A DNA stretch of 64,000 bases, from contig CAUQYP010000001.1 of NCBI GenBank assembly GCA_963522035.1, positions 1 through 64,000 of the forward strand, written 5' to 3'. Position 1 is the first letter of the stretch, and the number at the start of each line of letters is the position of its first letter. Below, piece after piece: positions 53,883-62,022 of the stretch. The stretch comes from Noviherbaspirillum_A sp963522035. GTDB taxonomy: Bacteria > Pseudomonadota > Gammaproteobacteria > Burkholderiales > Burkholderiaceae_D. The notes beneath the pieces were generated by a model. It did no database searches. It saw only the letters and a list, made by a program, of their open reading frames with translations, and had not been told where the DNA came from. The translations under genes were made by a program, and so were the position numbers.

Positions 53883-54398
53883 TTTATTTGTCAACTTTCA
53901 CCCAATATTTGATGTGGAATCCAGACCCGTAAGGGCTTTGATCCGACAGATACCGTGTATTTCTGAAAGGTTGGTATACGTCCGCTTTTGCCCGGTTGTT
54001 GCCTTAGCTAGGACGGGAAAAAATTTTTTAGGGTTGTACGAAGACTGCGCGCTTGGCTTCGATATGCCTCGCCCGTCCTATGGCAACGGCAGGCATCGTC
54101 CAACCCTAAACATAACAGGCACTTCTAATCATCATTGCACAAATACTGCATACGGGATTATTCATATACAACACAGCAATCGCAATAAACCTCACTAAGC
54201 TGCCCGTTTAGCATCCGGGCATTTCCTTCACGCGACCGGCTTGAACGAACGGGGTGACGCCGGCACCGGCGGCCACGGGATGCCCGTGGCCGCGTCCGGG
54301 ATGCCGATGAGCATTACCACTTCACTCTTGGATCAGGAAAGACCAAGTTTTATCCGCACGCCCCGCGTTTATGTTTCAAAAACCAAAAGCCCAACCAA
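53883..54398. other. Intergenic stretch with repeat copy and hairpin
   Basis: A copy of the dispersed repeat is at about 53970-54010 (ATACGTCCGCTTTTGCCCGG). At 54269-54293 an 11-bp perfect stem (GCGGCCACGGG) with a 3-base loop lies beyond the end of the gcdH remnant and may end its transcript. The plus frame 54241-55071 is the antisense of gcdH. Confidence 0.55.
54269..54293 (-). terminator. Strong GC hairpin, possible terminator
   Basis: GCGGCCACGGG (54269-54279) and CCCGTGGCCGC (54283-54293) are perfect complements around ATG. It lies about 105 bp beyond the gcdH remnant stop. No T-run is evident, so it could be a rho-dependent end or a protein site. Confidence 0.45.
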
Positions 54399-54399
54399 A

Positions 54400-55423
54400 T
54401 TAAAACGCCGCAATCCCCGTTTGCTCCCGCCCCAAAATCAGCGCATGGATGTCATGCGTGCCTTCGTAGGTGTTGACCACTTCCAGGTTGACCATGTGGC
54501 GGATCACGCCGAACTCGTCGGAGATGCCGTTCCCGCCCAGCATGTCGCGCGCCAGGCGCGCCACGTCCAGCGCCTTGCCGCAGGAATTGCGCTTCATGAT
54601 GGACGTGATGGAAGTCGCCGCGATGCCTTCGTCCTTCATGCGGCCCAGGCGCAGGCAGCCCTGCAGGCCCAGCGTGATCTTGGTCTGCATGTCGGCCAGC
54701 TTCTTCTGGATCAGCTGGTTGGCCGCCAGCGGCTTGCCGAACTGCTTGCGGTCCAGCACGTACTGGCGCGCGGTATGCCAGCAGGCTTCGGCCGCGCCCA
54801 GCGCGCCCCAAGCGATGCCGTAGCGGGCCGAGTTCAAACAGGTAAACGGACCCTTCAGGCCGCGCACGTCGGGGAAGGCGTTTTCTTCCGGGCAGAACAC
54901 GCCGTCCATCACGATCTCGCCGCTGATCTCGTAGCCGCCGTCGACCTTCTTCGCGCGGGCGGTCATGGAGCCGGGGTCGGAACCGTGGTTGGTTCGGTCA
55001 GGCCGAAGCACCTATCCATTCGCCGGTGGCCAGCTTGGGCAGGTACTTGCGCTTCTGTTCCTCGGTGCTGAATTCATAGATGGGCACCATCACCAGCAAC
55101 GACTGCACGCTCATCATCGAGCGATAGCCGGAGTCGACGCGCTCGACTTCGCGCGCGATCAGGTCGTAAGCCACGTAGTTCAGGCCGGGGCCGCCGTATT
55201 GTTCGGGAATGGTCGGTCCGAGCAGGCCGAGCTCGCTCATCTCGCGGAAGCTGGCCGGGTCGGTGGTCTCGTTGCGGAAAGCGTCCAGCGCGCGCGGCTG
55301 CAGCTTGTCCTGGCAGTAGGCCGCCGCGGCGTCGCACACCATGCGTTCTTCATCGGTAAGCTACTGGTCCAGAAACAGCGGATCGTCCCAGTGGAATTGT
55401 GTTTTCTGATTTTTCATTAACAT
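54400..55423 (-). pseudogene. gcdH: Glutaryl-CoA dehydrogenase, inactivated
   Basis: Glutaryl-CoA dehydrogenase would convert glutaryl-CoA to crotonyl-CoA in lysine/tryptophan breakdown. The remains read MKNQKTQFHWDDPLFLDQ, then a TAG at 55361-55363 where homologues have Gln. They continue LTDEERMVCDAAAAYCQDKL to GEWIG near 55020. There, two one-base losses within about 20 bp change the frame before NHGSDPGSM. Next, an in-frame deletion joins GGYEISG directly to EIVMDGVF, removing about 45-50 residues of the middle domain. The C-terminal half continues intact to 54400 (LGGNGISDEFGVIRHM, YEGTHDIHALILGREQTG). Four separate lesions show it is not functional. It is the last gene of the LysR-linked operon. 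Confidence 0.9.
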
Positions 55424-55467
55424 GGCTAATCCCGTAGTAGTGGCAAGGTGTCCGGCATGGCACTGGA

Positions 55468-56574
55468 TCAGATTCCGTCAGGCGGTTCGAGGCGATAGGT
55501 TGCGGGCGTTCGGCTGAGCTTGATCGGCGAGGCGATGCCCGTATAGCCCTCCGGCATGCGCACTACCATTTCTCGATGTTCGGTATGAGGATGCTCAAGA
55601 GCGCTTTTTACATCAAGGATGGGAGCGCTCGGCACACCTTCCTTCATGAGTTGTTCCCCAAGCGCGTCACCCTCTAGTTCCTTCAGCAGCGAGACAAGCT
55701 TCTCCCGCAAGGCAACGCGGTTCGTGGAGCGTGCCTTCGCATCCATGAATTCTGGCTGATACGCCAGCGCGGGCTGACCCAATACCCTGCATAGCGACTG
55801 AAACTGCCTGTCGTTGCCGACTGCCAGATAAATGGGTTCGGTCTTTGTCGGAAATGCGTCGTACGGATAAATGTTGGGATGCGCGTTGCCGCTTCGTTGA
55901 GGTGTTTTTCCGTCCAGGAACCAGTTCGCCGCGTGCGGATGCAGCAGCGACAAGCCGCTGTCGTACAGCGCGGCCTCTACGAACTGTCCCTTGCCACTGC
56001 GCTGGCGTTCCTGCAGCGCCAGCAGCACACCTATGACCGCATTTAGGCCCGTCACCATATCAACGACTGGCAGGCCCACTCGCAGTGGATCGCCGTCCGC
56101 TTCGCCATTGACGCTCATGATCCCGCTCATTGCCTGGATTGCTGCATCATAGCCAGGGAGTCCTCCAAGCGGACCGTCAGCGCCGAAGCCGCTGACACGG
56201 CAATGAATCAGGCGCGGAAAGCGCGTGGACAATTCCTCATAGCCCAGCCCCCACTTTTCCATCGTGCCCGTTTTGAAGTTTTCGATCAGCACATCTGCAT
56301 CGGCCAGCAGTTCCAGCAGCGTGTCGCGGCCGGAAGGCTGGGCCAGATCAAGGCGCATGCCTCGCTTGTTGCGGTTCAAACCGAGGTAGTAGGATGACAC
56401 GCCATTACGGAATGGCGGCCCCCATGCCCGGGTATCGTCGCCCTGTGGCGGCTCAATCTTGAGGACGTCAGCGCCATGATCGCCCAGGATCTGGCCGCAG
56501 TAAGGACCACCGAGCACGCGTGAAAGGTCGATGACCCGTATGCCGTCTAGCGAACCTGCTGAGAATGTTGTCAT
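55468..56574 (-). CDS. CaiB/BaiF family CoA-transferase
   Basis: A 368-residue type III CoA-transferase that moves CoA between acyl groups, probably from succinyl-CoA onto a dicarboxylic or branched acid. Motifs: VIDLSRVLGGPYCGQILGDH, EPPQGDDTRAWGPPF, and the catalytic Asp in LPGYDAAIQAMSGIMS, followed by GLPVVDMVTGLNAVIGVLLA. Full length. It lies downstream of the TTT binding-protein gene and ahead of the gcdH remnant on the same strand, so it may activate glutarate to glutaryl-CoA. The substrate is inferred from context. Confidence 0.9.
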   Translation of the reverse strand: MTTFSAGSLDGIRVIDLSRVLGGPYCGQILGDHGADVLKIEPPQGDDTRAWGPPFRNGVSSYYLGLNRNKRGMRLDLAQPSGRDTLLELLADADVLIENFKTGTMEKWGLGYEELSTRFPRLIHCRVSGFGADGPLGGLPGYDAAIQAMSGIMSVNGEADGDPLRVGLPVVDMVTGLNAVIGVLLALQERQRSGKGQFVEAALYDSGLSLLHPHAANWFLDGKTPQRSGNAHPNIYPYDAFPTKTEPIYLAVGNDRQFQSLCRVLGQPALAYQPEFMDAKARSTNRVALREKLVSLLKELEGDALGEQLMKEGVPSAPILDVKSALEHPHTEHREMVVRMPEGYTGIASPIKLSRTPATYRLEPPDGI

Positions 56575-56598
56575 GATTGCCTAACCTTGTTGAGCCGG

Positions 56599-57573
56599 TT
56601 AATCCAGTTGTGCGCCGGAGGTCTTTACCACCATTTTCCACTTTGCGATCTCGGAAGTCATGAATGACTGCAGGTTCGCGGGGTCGGTGCTGGCAGCCAT
56701 TTCCAGTCCTTGCTCGGCAAGCATCTTTGCCAGCTCAGGTTTCTGCAAAGCCGCTGCAAATGCGCTGTTGAGTTTCGCCACAGCCTTCGGCGGCGTGTCC
56801 GCTGGCGCTACGATGCCGAAGAACACGCTGACATCGAATCCCTTGACACCCTGTTCCGCAATGGTCGGAACGCCCGGCAGCGCCCGCGATGGCATGGCCG
56901 TAGTTACGCCTAGCACATGGAGCTTGCCGCTTTTGATGAAAGGCAGCGCAGTCAGCACATCGGTGAAGGCCATCGAAACATGGCCGCCCAGCAGATCATT
57001 CAGCGCCGGACCTGTCCCTTTGTAGGGAACATGCTGGAAACTGGTGCCGGCCATGCTGTTGAACATCACGCCCGCCAGATGGGAAGACGCACCATTGCCG
57101 GATGAAGCATAGGTCAGCTTGGTGGCGCTGGCCTTGTCGTGCGCAATGAGTTCGCGCACATCCTTGGCGGGCACTGCGGAATTGACGATCAACACATTCG
57201 GCAAATAGCCGATGTTGATAACAGGCGTAAAGCTGCGTAGCGGATCGTAGTTGAGTTTGCGGTAGAGGCTGACATTAATGGCCAGCGGCCCCGAAGTGCC
57301 GAACATGAGCGTATGGCCGTCAGCCGGAGCCCGCGCAACGAAGTCGGCGCCTAGATTCCCGCCCGCGCCAGGCCGGTTTTCGATGATGACAGGCTGTCCC
57401 AGCGTCGTTTTTGCCTCATTGGCAATCGCGCGCGCCATGGCATCGGTCGGACCACCCGGCGGAAAAGGAACTACCAGCGTGATGGGCTTGCTGGGGAAGT
57501 CGTTCTGCGCATAGGACGGTGCGCCAGCCGCTAATCCCAACAGCAATGCGGGGAAAAAGGTCGTTAGTTTCAT
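56599..57573 (-). CDS. Tripartite tricarboxylate transporter (TTT) substrate-binding protein
   Basis: A 324-residue periplasmic binding protein of the Bug/TctC family. A signal peptide (KLTTFFPALLLGLAAGAPSY, cleaved after YA) precedes FPSKPITLVVPFPPGGPTDA and GQPVIIENRPGAGGNLGADF, the classic TctC dicarboxylate-binding signatures. No TctA/TctB membrane genes are adjacent, which is usual for orphan Bug proteins in Burkholderiales. ATG 57573 follows an AGGAGA site. It probably delivers the dicarboxylate metabolised by the neighbouring enzymes. Confidence 0.93.
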   Translation of the reverse strand: MKLTTFFPALLLGLAAGAPSYAQNDFPSKPITLVVPFPPGGPTDAMARAIANEAKTTLGQPVIIENRPGAGGNLGADFVARAPADGHTLMFGTSGPLAINVSLYRKLNYDPLRSFTPVINIGYLPNVLIVNSAVPAKDVRELIAHDKASATKLTYASSGNGASSHLAGVMFNSMAGTSFQHVPYKGTGPALNDLLGGHVSMAFTDVLTALPFIKSGKLHVLGVTTAMPSRALPGVPTIAEQGVKGFDVSVFFGIVAPADTPPKAVAKLNSAFAAALQKPELAKMLAEQGLEMAASTDPANLQSFMTSEIAKWKMVVKTSGAQLD

Positions 57574-57604
57574 TGTCGTCTCCTGTTATGGTTGGTTTTT
57601 CAAA

Positions 57605-59332
57605 TTACGGTTGCAGCAGATTCATCTGGGCCGGGTCAAGGTCTGGCAGGCCGTCGCCCAGCAATAAGTCCAGTCCGTCATCCGGGTCCGCCTGCAACGG
57701 GTCGCGCGGCATCAGCCGGTGCCTGACGACAAGCTGCGCCAGCACCATGCGACGGGCTGATCCGCTTGCCGATGCTTCCCATGCCATCGCAATTGCGCTG
57801 ACTGCGTGATAAAGGCCGGACGCGGCCTGCCGCGCAAGTCCATCGCCTCCTGACTGGGCTGCCGTTTCGGCTAGTTTGCAGGCACGTTCAAACAGGTCGG
57901 ACAGATGCGCTTCTACCGACGCTTGAATGCGGCTGCGCTGCAACAAGCCGTTCACATGCTCGCGAAGCGCTTCCAGTGAAGACTCACGCACGATGGCGCG
58001 AATTACATCCTGCGCCACGATATTGCTGGTACCTTCCCAAATGGATCCCAAATGCGCATCACGCACCAGCCGTGGGTCGCTCCATTCCTCGATATAGCCA
58101 CAGCCGCCACGGACTTCCATCGCATCACCCGTGACCCGGCGCGCATCGCGACATGCTCGAAACTTCAGCAGCGGCGTGAGAATACGCACCAGCGGATAGG
58201 CGGCTGCCTCTCCGCTATCCGAGCGGCGCAATGCTTCTGCTGCCTGCAACATCATGGTGCGAGCCTGCTCGCCCGGCAGGACGATCTTGGCAAGCTGTCG
58301 TCTCATCAGCGGCATGTCGATCAGACGCCTGCCGAAGGCTTTGCGATGGCGGGCGATGAAAAGCGCCTCAGCAGCGGCCCGGCGCATCATGCCGGCAGCG
58401 CGCACCCCATTCGACAGCCGCGAGTTGTTCACCATGTCAGCCATCTGCACGAAGCCGCGCCCAAGTTCGCCTACTAGATAAGCTGTTGCCCCTTCCAGGC
58501 GGATTTCGCCGCTGGCCATGGACTTCGTGCCCAGCTTGTCCTTCAGGCGGATGATGCGGTACGCGTTTGACTTGCCGTCTTGCAATATACGGGGAAGCAG
58601 GAACAGCGACACGCCTCGCATTCCTTCAGGTGCGCCCTCTACCCGAGCCAGGACCATGGCCAGCGCCGCATCGGGATTCGAGCAAAACCATTTGTCTCCA
58701 GTCAGTTTCCAGGCTTCACCGTCACGATGCGCCATGGTCGCGGTGGCTGCAATGTCAGAACCTGCTCCTTGCTCCGTCATGAACATCGCTCCTTGCGCCA
58801 GACTATCGAGGTCCTGTGTCAGCAACGCAGGCAGATAACGTTCGACCAGTTCGGGCGTACCGAACTTACGCAAGGTTCTGCTCAGCGAATCCGTCATCGA
58901 AAGCGGGCAGCAGAGACCGAATTCCGCCTGAACAAACAGATAGGTCATTGCATATTTAGCAGCGGCAGGCATGGTGGCTGGCCATCCGAACACGCCAGCG
59001 CGATGGGACATGGCGGCCAGGCCAAACTCGCCAAATGCCAGGCGTTCCATTTCCACATATGCGGGGTGCTTGTCGATGCGCTGTTGATCGACGCCGCTCC
59101 TTGTGCGGTGCTCAAGCGTTGGTGGATGTTGATCGGCTGTATAGGCCAACGCGTCCAGCGGCCCTCCTGCCAGTTCTCCAAGACGGAGCAGGTGCGGACG
59201 TAAATGCTGCAGCAAGTCCTTGGGCAAATACAGCTGCAGCAGCGCTTCGAATTCCCTGTCCTCCTCGAACGCGTTTGCGCCGAAACGATCCGGGATCGGC
59301 AAATCAACGGCGGCGTCTGATCCAATATCCAT
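57605..59332 (-). CDS. AidB-like acyl-CoA dehydrogenase
   Basis: A 575-residue FAD-dependent acyl-CoA dehydrogenase of the AidB/isovaleryl-type long subgroup. N-terminal adaptive region with HRTRSGVDQQRIDKHPAYVE; middle domain AQGAMFMTEQGAGSDIAATA and GDKWFCSNPDAALAMVLA; C-terminal helices with NNSRLSNGVRAAGMMRRAAA and GGCGYIEEWSDPRL, and the substrate-end EGTSNIVAQDV. The size fits AidB relatives better than the 390-residue standard enzymes. ATG 59332 has a GGAG site. It is the first gene of the operon divergent from lysR. Confidence 0.9.
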   Translation of the reverse strand: MDIGSDAAVDLPIPDRFGANAFEEDREFEALLQLYLPKDLLQHLRPHLLRLGELAGGPLDALAYTADQHPPTLEHRTRSGVDQQRIDKHPAYVEMERLAFGEFGLAAMSHRAGVFGWPATMPAAAKYAMTYLFVQAEFGLCCPLSMTDSLSRTLRKFGTPELVERYLPALLTQDLDSLAQGAMFMTEQGAGSDIAATATMAHRDGEAWKLTGDKWFCSNPDAALAMVLARVEGAPEGMRGVSLFLLPRILQDGKSNAYRIIRLKDKLGTKSMASGEIRLEGATAYLVGELGRGFVQMADMVNNSRLSNGVRAAGMMRRAAAEALFIARHRKAFGRRLIDMPLMRRQLAKIVLPGEQARTMMLQAAEALRRSDSGEAAAYPLVRILTPLLKFRACRDARRVTGDAMEVRGGCGYIEEWSDPRLVRDAHLGSIWEGTSNIVAQDVIRAIVRESSLEALREHVNGLLQRSRIQASVEAHLSDLFERACKLAETAAQSGGDGLARQAASGLYHAVSAIAMAWEASASGSARRMVLAQLVVRHRLMPRDPLQADPDDGLDLLLGDGLPDLDPAQMNLLQP

Positions 59333-59402
59333 GGCTGGCTCCTGAAGTGGTCATGCCATCTTAGTCATTGAACTATACGAGTCAAATATTGATTTAAAAT
59401 GG

Positions 59403-59425
59403 AACGATACATATTTTTAATCGTT
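59403..59425. promoter_or_regulatory. LysR-type T-N11-A box
   Basis: AACGAT (59403-59408) and ATCGTT (59420-59425) form a perfect dyad with 11 bases between, fitting the T-N11-A motif of LysR regulators. It sits just upstream of the lysR start in the divergent promoter region and is probably the regulator's own site. Confidence 0.6.
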
Positions 59426-59433
59426 AGTTTCCA

Positions 59434-60306
59434 ATGGAATTTCGACATCTCCGCTATTTCGTCGTACTGGCCGACGAACTGCACTTCGGTCGCGCAGCAA
59501 AGCGCCTGTCGATCTCACAGCCTCCTTTGAGCCTCAACATTCAGCAGTTGGAAGGTTCTCTGGGTGTTACTCTTTTTGAACGTAACAGCAAAGGCGTTAA
59601 GCTCACGCCAGCTGGAGTTGCGTTTCGGGAAGCGGCGCTGCGCTTGCTCGCAGAAACCGAGCAGGCAAGGGATGTCGTGCAGCAGGTGGCAAGAGGGGTT
59701 CTCAGCCAGGTGCGCATTGGATTTGTTGGATCCATGTTGTTTCGGGATATGCCCGAGCGGTTGACGGCGTTTCAGAAACAACAGCCAAGAGTGGAAATCG
59801 TGCTCACCGAGCTAAACTCGGCTGAACAGATTGACGCACTGTTGCGTGGTCAGATTGACCTTGGTTTTGTTCATACCGAGCGAGTGCCGCGTGAGCTAAA
59901 GAAAATGCTCTATCGATCAGAACGCTTTGTCTGCTGCGTACCCGAAGAACATCCGATCGCAAGGGAAAAAGTGGTGATGCTGGACGCCTTGGATGAGGAA
60001 CCGTTTGTGCTGTTTTCGCGTGATGCATCGCCGGATTACTACGAACGTATCCTGGCCTTGTGCGCCGAGCAGGGCCTTCAGCCACGCGTCAAGCATGAAG
60101 TGCGGCACTGGCTTAGTGTGGTATCGCTTGTCTCGAAAGGGATGGGCATTGCGCTTGTGCCCCGCGCGCTGACTGACTCAGGCATCGCCGGCGTACGTTT
60201 TCTGCCGATTCCCCATTCGCGGTATGTTTCAGACGTATATTGCATATGGAATGAGCGCCAGATGCCAGCAGTGCTACCGGCTCTACTGGAAACATTTAGG
60301 ACATAG
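59434..60306 (+). CDS. LysR-family transcriptional regulator
   Basis: A 290-residue LysR regulator. N-terminal winged helix-turn-helix MEFRHLRYFVVLADELHFGR, AAKRLSISQPPLSLNIQQLE and FERNSKGVKLTPAG, then a full effector domain (VRIGFVGSMLFRDMPERLTA, LRGQIDLGFVHTER, VSLVSKGMGIALVPRA). It is divergent from the acyl-CoA dehydrogenase operon 100 bp away and, by the usual LysR arrangement, should control it. The effector is unknown. It is intact, although the operon's last gene is broken. Confidence 0.95.
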   Translation: MEFRHLRYFVVLADELHFGRAAKRLSISQPPLSLNIQQLEGSLGVTLFERNSKGVKLTPAGVAFREAALRLLAETEQARDVVQQVARGVLSQVRIGFVGSMLFRDMPERLTAFQKQQPRVEIVLTELNSAEQIDALLRGQIDLGFVHTERVPRELKKMLYRSERFVCCVPEEHPIAREKVVMLDALDEEPFVLFSRDASPDYYERILALCAEQGLQPRVKHEVRHWLSVVSLVSKGMGIALVPRALTDSGIAGVRFLPIPHSRYVSDVYCIWNERQMPAVLPALLETFRT

Positions 60307-60316
60307 GCCGCTCTAG

Positions 60317-60465
60317 GAGTCTGCGCGGCAGAAGGGATTTGAATCAGCGCGAAATTTTTCGACCTCTCAGAACGCGCCACAATCGGGTTTCTCAGCTTCG
60401 GCAATAGGGTGAGCGCCCCCCGAAAATTCCTAAAAATGGCTTCAATCCTTCTGCCGCGCAGCCTC
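60317..60465. mobile_element. IS5-type MITE with CTAG target duplication
   Basis: GAGTCTGCGCGGCAGAAGG at 60317-60335 and its near-exact reverse complement ending at 60465 are terminal repeats of at least 23 bp. CTAG flanks both ends (60313-60316 and 60466-60469), the YTAR duplication typical of the IS5 family. At 149 bp, with no gene, it is non-autonomous. It lies 10 bp after the lysR stop. Confidence 0.8.
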
Positions 60466-60469
60466 CTAG

Positions 60470-61071
60470 GCTACTTGCAGGCCTGCAGTGACCCGAATAG
60501 GGCCATCAAACTATGTGTAGCAGGGCAGGTTTGCCGGCTTCCAGCAGCGCCTAGCTAGAGAAAGTATTGCAGCGGAAATTGACTTGGGGTGCACCTCGCG
60601 TCAGGTGACTTATTCGCGTACTCGAACCAGCTTGGCATGCTGAAGAGAGTACAATAGAGCCTATGAGATCAACGTCAGCGCTCCCAATCATTTGCTTGAC
60701 ATCAATATATTTGAGCAAGAAGTGATTGACGACCGACTTGTTGTGTTTCATACTGTTTGAACCTGATAGGTACGGTTCGCCTTTTTGATGCGAATCAGGT
60801 TACCTAGGGCAATCACACGCAAAATGCGTTCGGGTGCTGAGTTTTGTTGTTTGCAACAAGCTCTTCTCTTGAGGAACCCCATGACCAAGAGTGACGCAAT
60901 GGGATGCCTTTTAGACTTATGACGAGTCGCCGGTAATTATCGGTAGGCACATAAAGGGAGTCTGCCCTTTCGCGATGAAGCTTGTACGGACATTCACGCG
61001 CACAATCTCCGACGGACAAAACTCACCTCAAACGAAATCCGTTTGAGGTGATCTTACATTGGGAGCTTGCA
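60470..61071. other. Intergenic stretch before the two-gene system
   Basis: A minus-strand frame of 44 codons (60748-60882, RILRVIALGNLIRIKKANRT) reads like protein but has no known family or ribosome site. The minus frame at 60551-60751 is unsupported. The only other clear structure is the hairpin at 61023-61051. Confidence 0.4.
61023..61051 (+). promoter_or_regulatory. Perfect 12-bp hairpin in the leader of the two-gene system
   Basis: TCACCTCAAACG (61023-61034) and CGTTTGAGGTGA (61040-61051) are exact complements around AAATC. It ends about 10 bases before the GGGAG ribosome site of the preferred start, so it may be an operator or a translational control hairpin. Confidence 0.7.
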
Positions 61072-62010
61072 TTGCCGTTATCTGAACTAAGTCCTCAACA
61101 AATTTCAACAATCGTTGAGTCATTGCAGTCCCACTTTAAAGAACGTGGCCCAACTATCCTTGGCGCTCAGTTAGGCGCTTTGCTGAATGCCGCCATCCGC
61201 CCTGATTCCTTGCGCGAGTATGGGGGAATGAGCCATGTGGCTAAAGTTTCACTGTCCCGTTATATCCAATCAGTACCCAGAACCAATCTCACAGACGTCA
61301 TGTTTGAGATTAGGGGTAGCAGTGTCGAACCAATTCGTCGCGTACCCGATACGCCGGTGGAAACCACAGGCGCTGAATTGTGGCGGTTTTTTTCCAATCC
61401 ACGTATTCCAGGATTCCTGATGGCTATGCCGTCAGGAACAGTATATGCATGTACGACAATCCCATCTGGCACGCTCGAAACTGGAGTGTTAACGCGCCCT
61501 ACCTCTACGCATTATCTGACCCTAGCTCAACAATTTGCACAACAAATTCAAGAGCCTGCCCGCCAGCATCTCATGGCGACGCTGGAAAAAGACAATTTCT
61601 ATAACGACTGGATCATAGCCCTGCGCAATCATTGCACCACTGAGGCAAATTTGGTGAAGCGATGGGAAATACTGCGGACGGAAAATGTAGCGAAGTGGCT
61701 ATCGACCGCATTGGTGGGGGCGGGAGTTGATGTCGTTCGCGCTGCCGAGATTGTTGCAGCAGCTCGGCCAGGCCGTTCTTCCCGCCAGCGTCTGGTTGGC
61801 GAGCACTCACAAACTTCTGAGTTGGCGAAACTGCCTCCTGCCCAACATGAGGCCATGGGAAAGGAGATGAACCGCAATCCACAGGATGAACTTGGAGCGC
61901 TGCGACGTGCATTGCACAATGCCATCGACATCATGTCCCTCAAGGATCTGGAAGCGCTACCCATTCCTGCAGGAATCATGGTTGCAGCTACGCTGCAGTC
62001 GCAACAGTAA
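61072..62010 (+). CDS. Possibly LOTUS/OST-HTH-like protein, first gene of a putative system
   Basis: From TTG 61072 it has 312 residues. That start follows GGGAG at six bases and begins exactly at the first conserved-looking helix; the frame is open to a TTG at 60982. The first 80 residues, with GPTILGAQLGALLNAAIRPD and LREYGGMSHVAKVSLSRYI, resemble the winged LOTUS/OST-HTH RNA-binding fold. The middle (ELWRFFSNPRIPGFLMAMPS) and the helical C-terminus are unrecognised. The next gene starts 12 bp after its stop, so the two are co-translated. I do not recognise the family with certainty; a nucleic-acid sensing role is inference. Confidence 0.6.
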   Translation: MPLSELSPQQISTIVESLQSHFKERGPTILGAQLGALLNAAIRPDSLREYGGMSHVAKVSLSRYIQSVPRTNLTDVMFEIRGSSVEPIRRVPDTPVETTGAELWRFFSNPRIPGFLMAMPSGTVYACTTIPSGTLETGVLTRPTSTHYLTLAQQFAQQIQEPARQHLMATLEKDNFYNDWIIALRNHCTTEANLVKRWEILRTENVAKWLSTALVGAGVDVVRAAEIVAAARPGRSSRQRLVGEHSQTSELAKLPPAQHEAMGKEMNRNPQDELGALRRALHNAIDIMSLKDLEALPIPAGIMVAATLQSQQ

Positions 62011-62022
62011 GGTCTGTCGCTG

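Noticed and set aside
54241..55071. Long plus-strand open frame of 276 codons
   Set aside because: It is antisense to the gcdH remnant, whose minus-strand product matches a known family; the plus product is low-complexity and has no family.
60748..60882. 44-codon minus frame before the two-gene system
   Set aside because: It looks partly natural but is too short and lacks a ribosome site or family; it may be a remnant.
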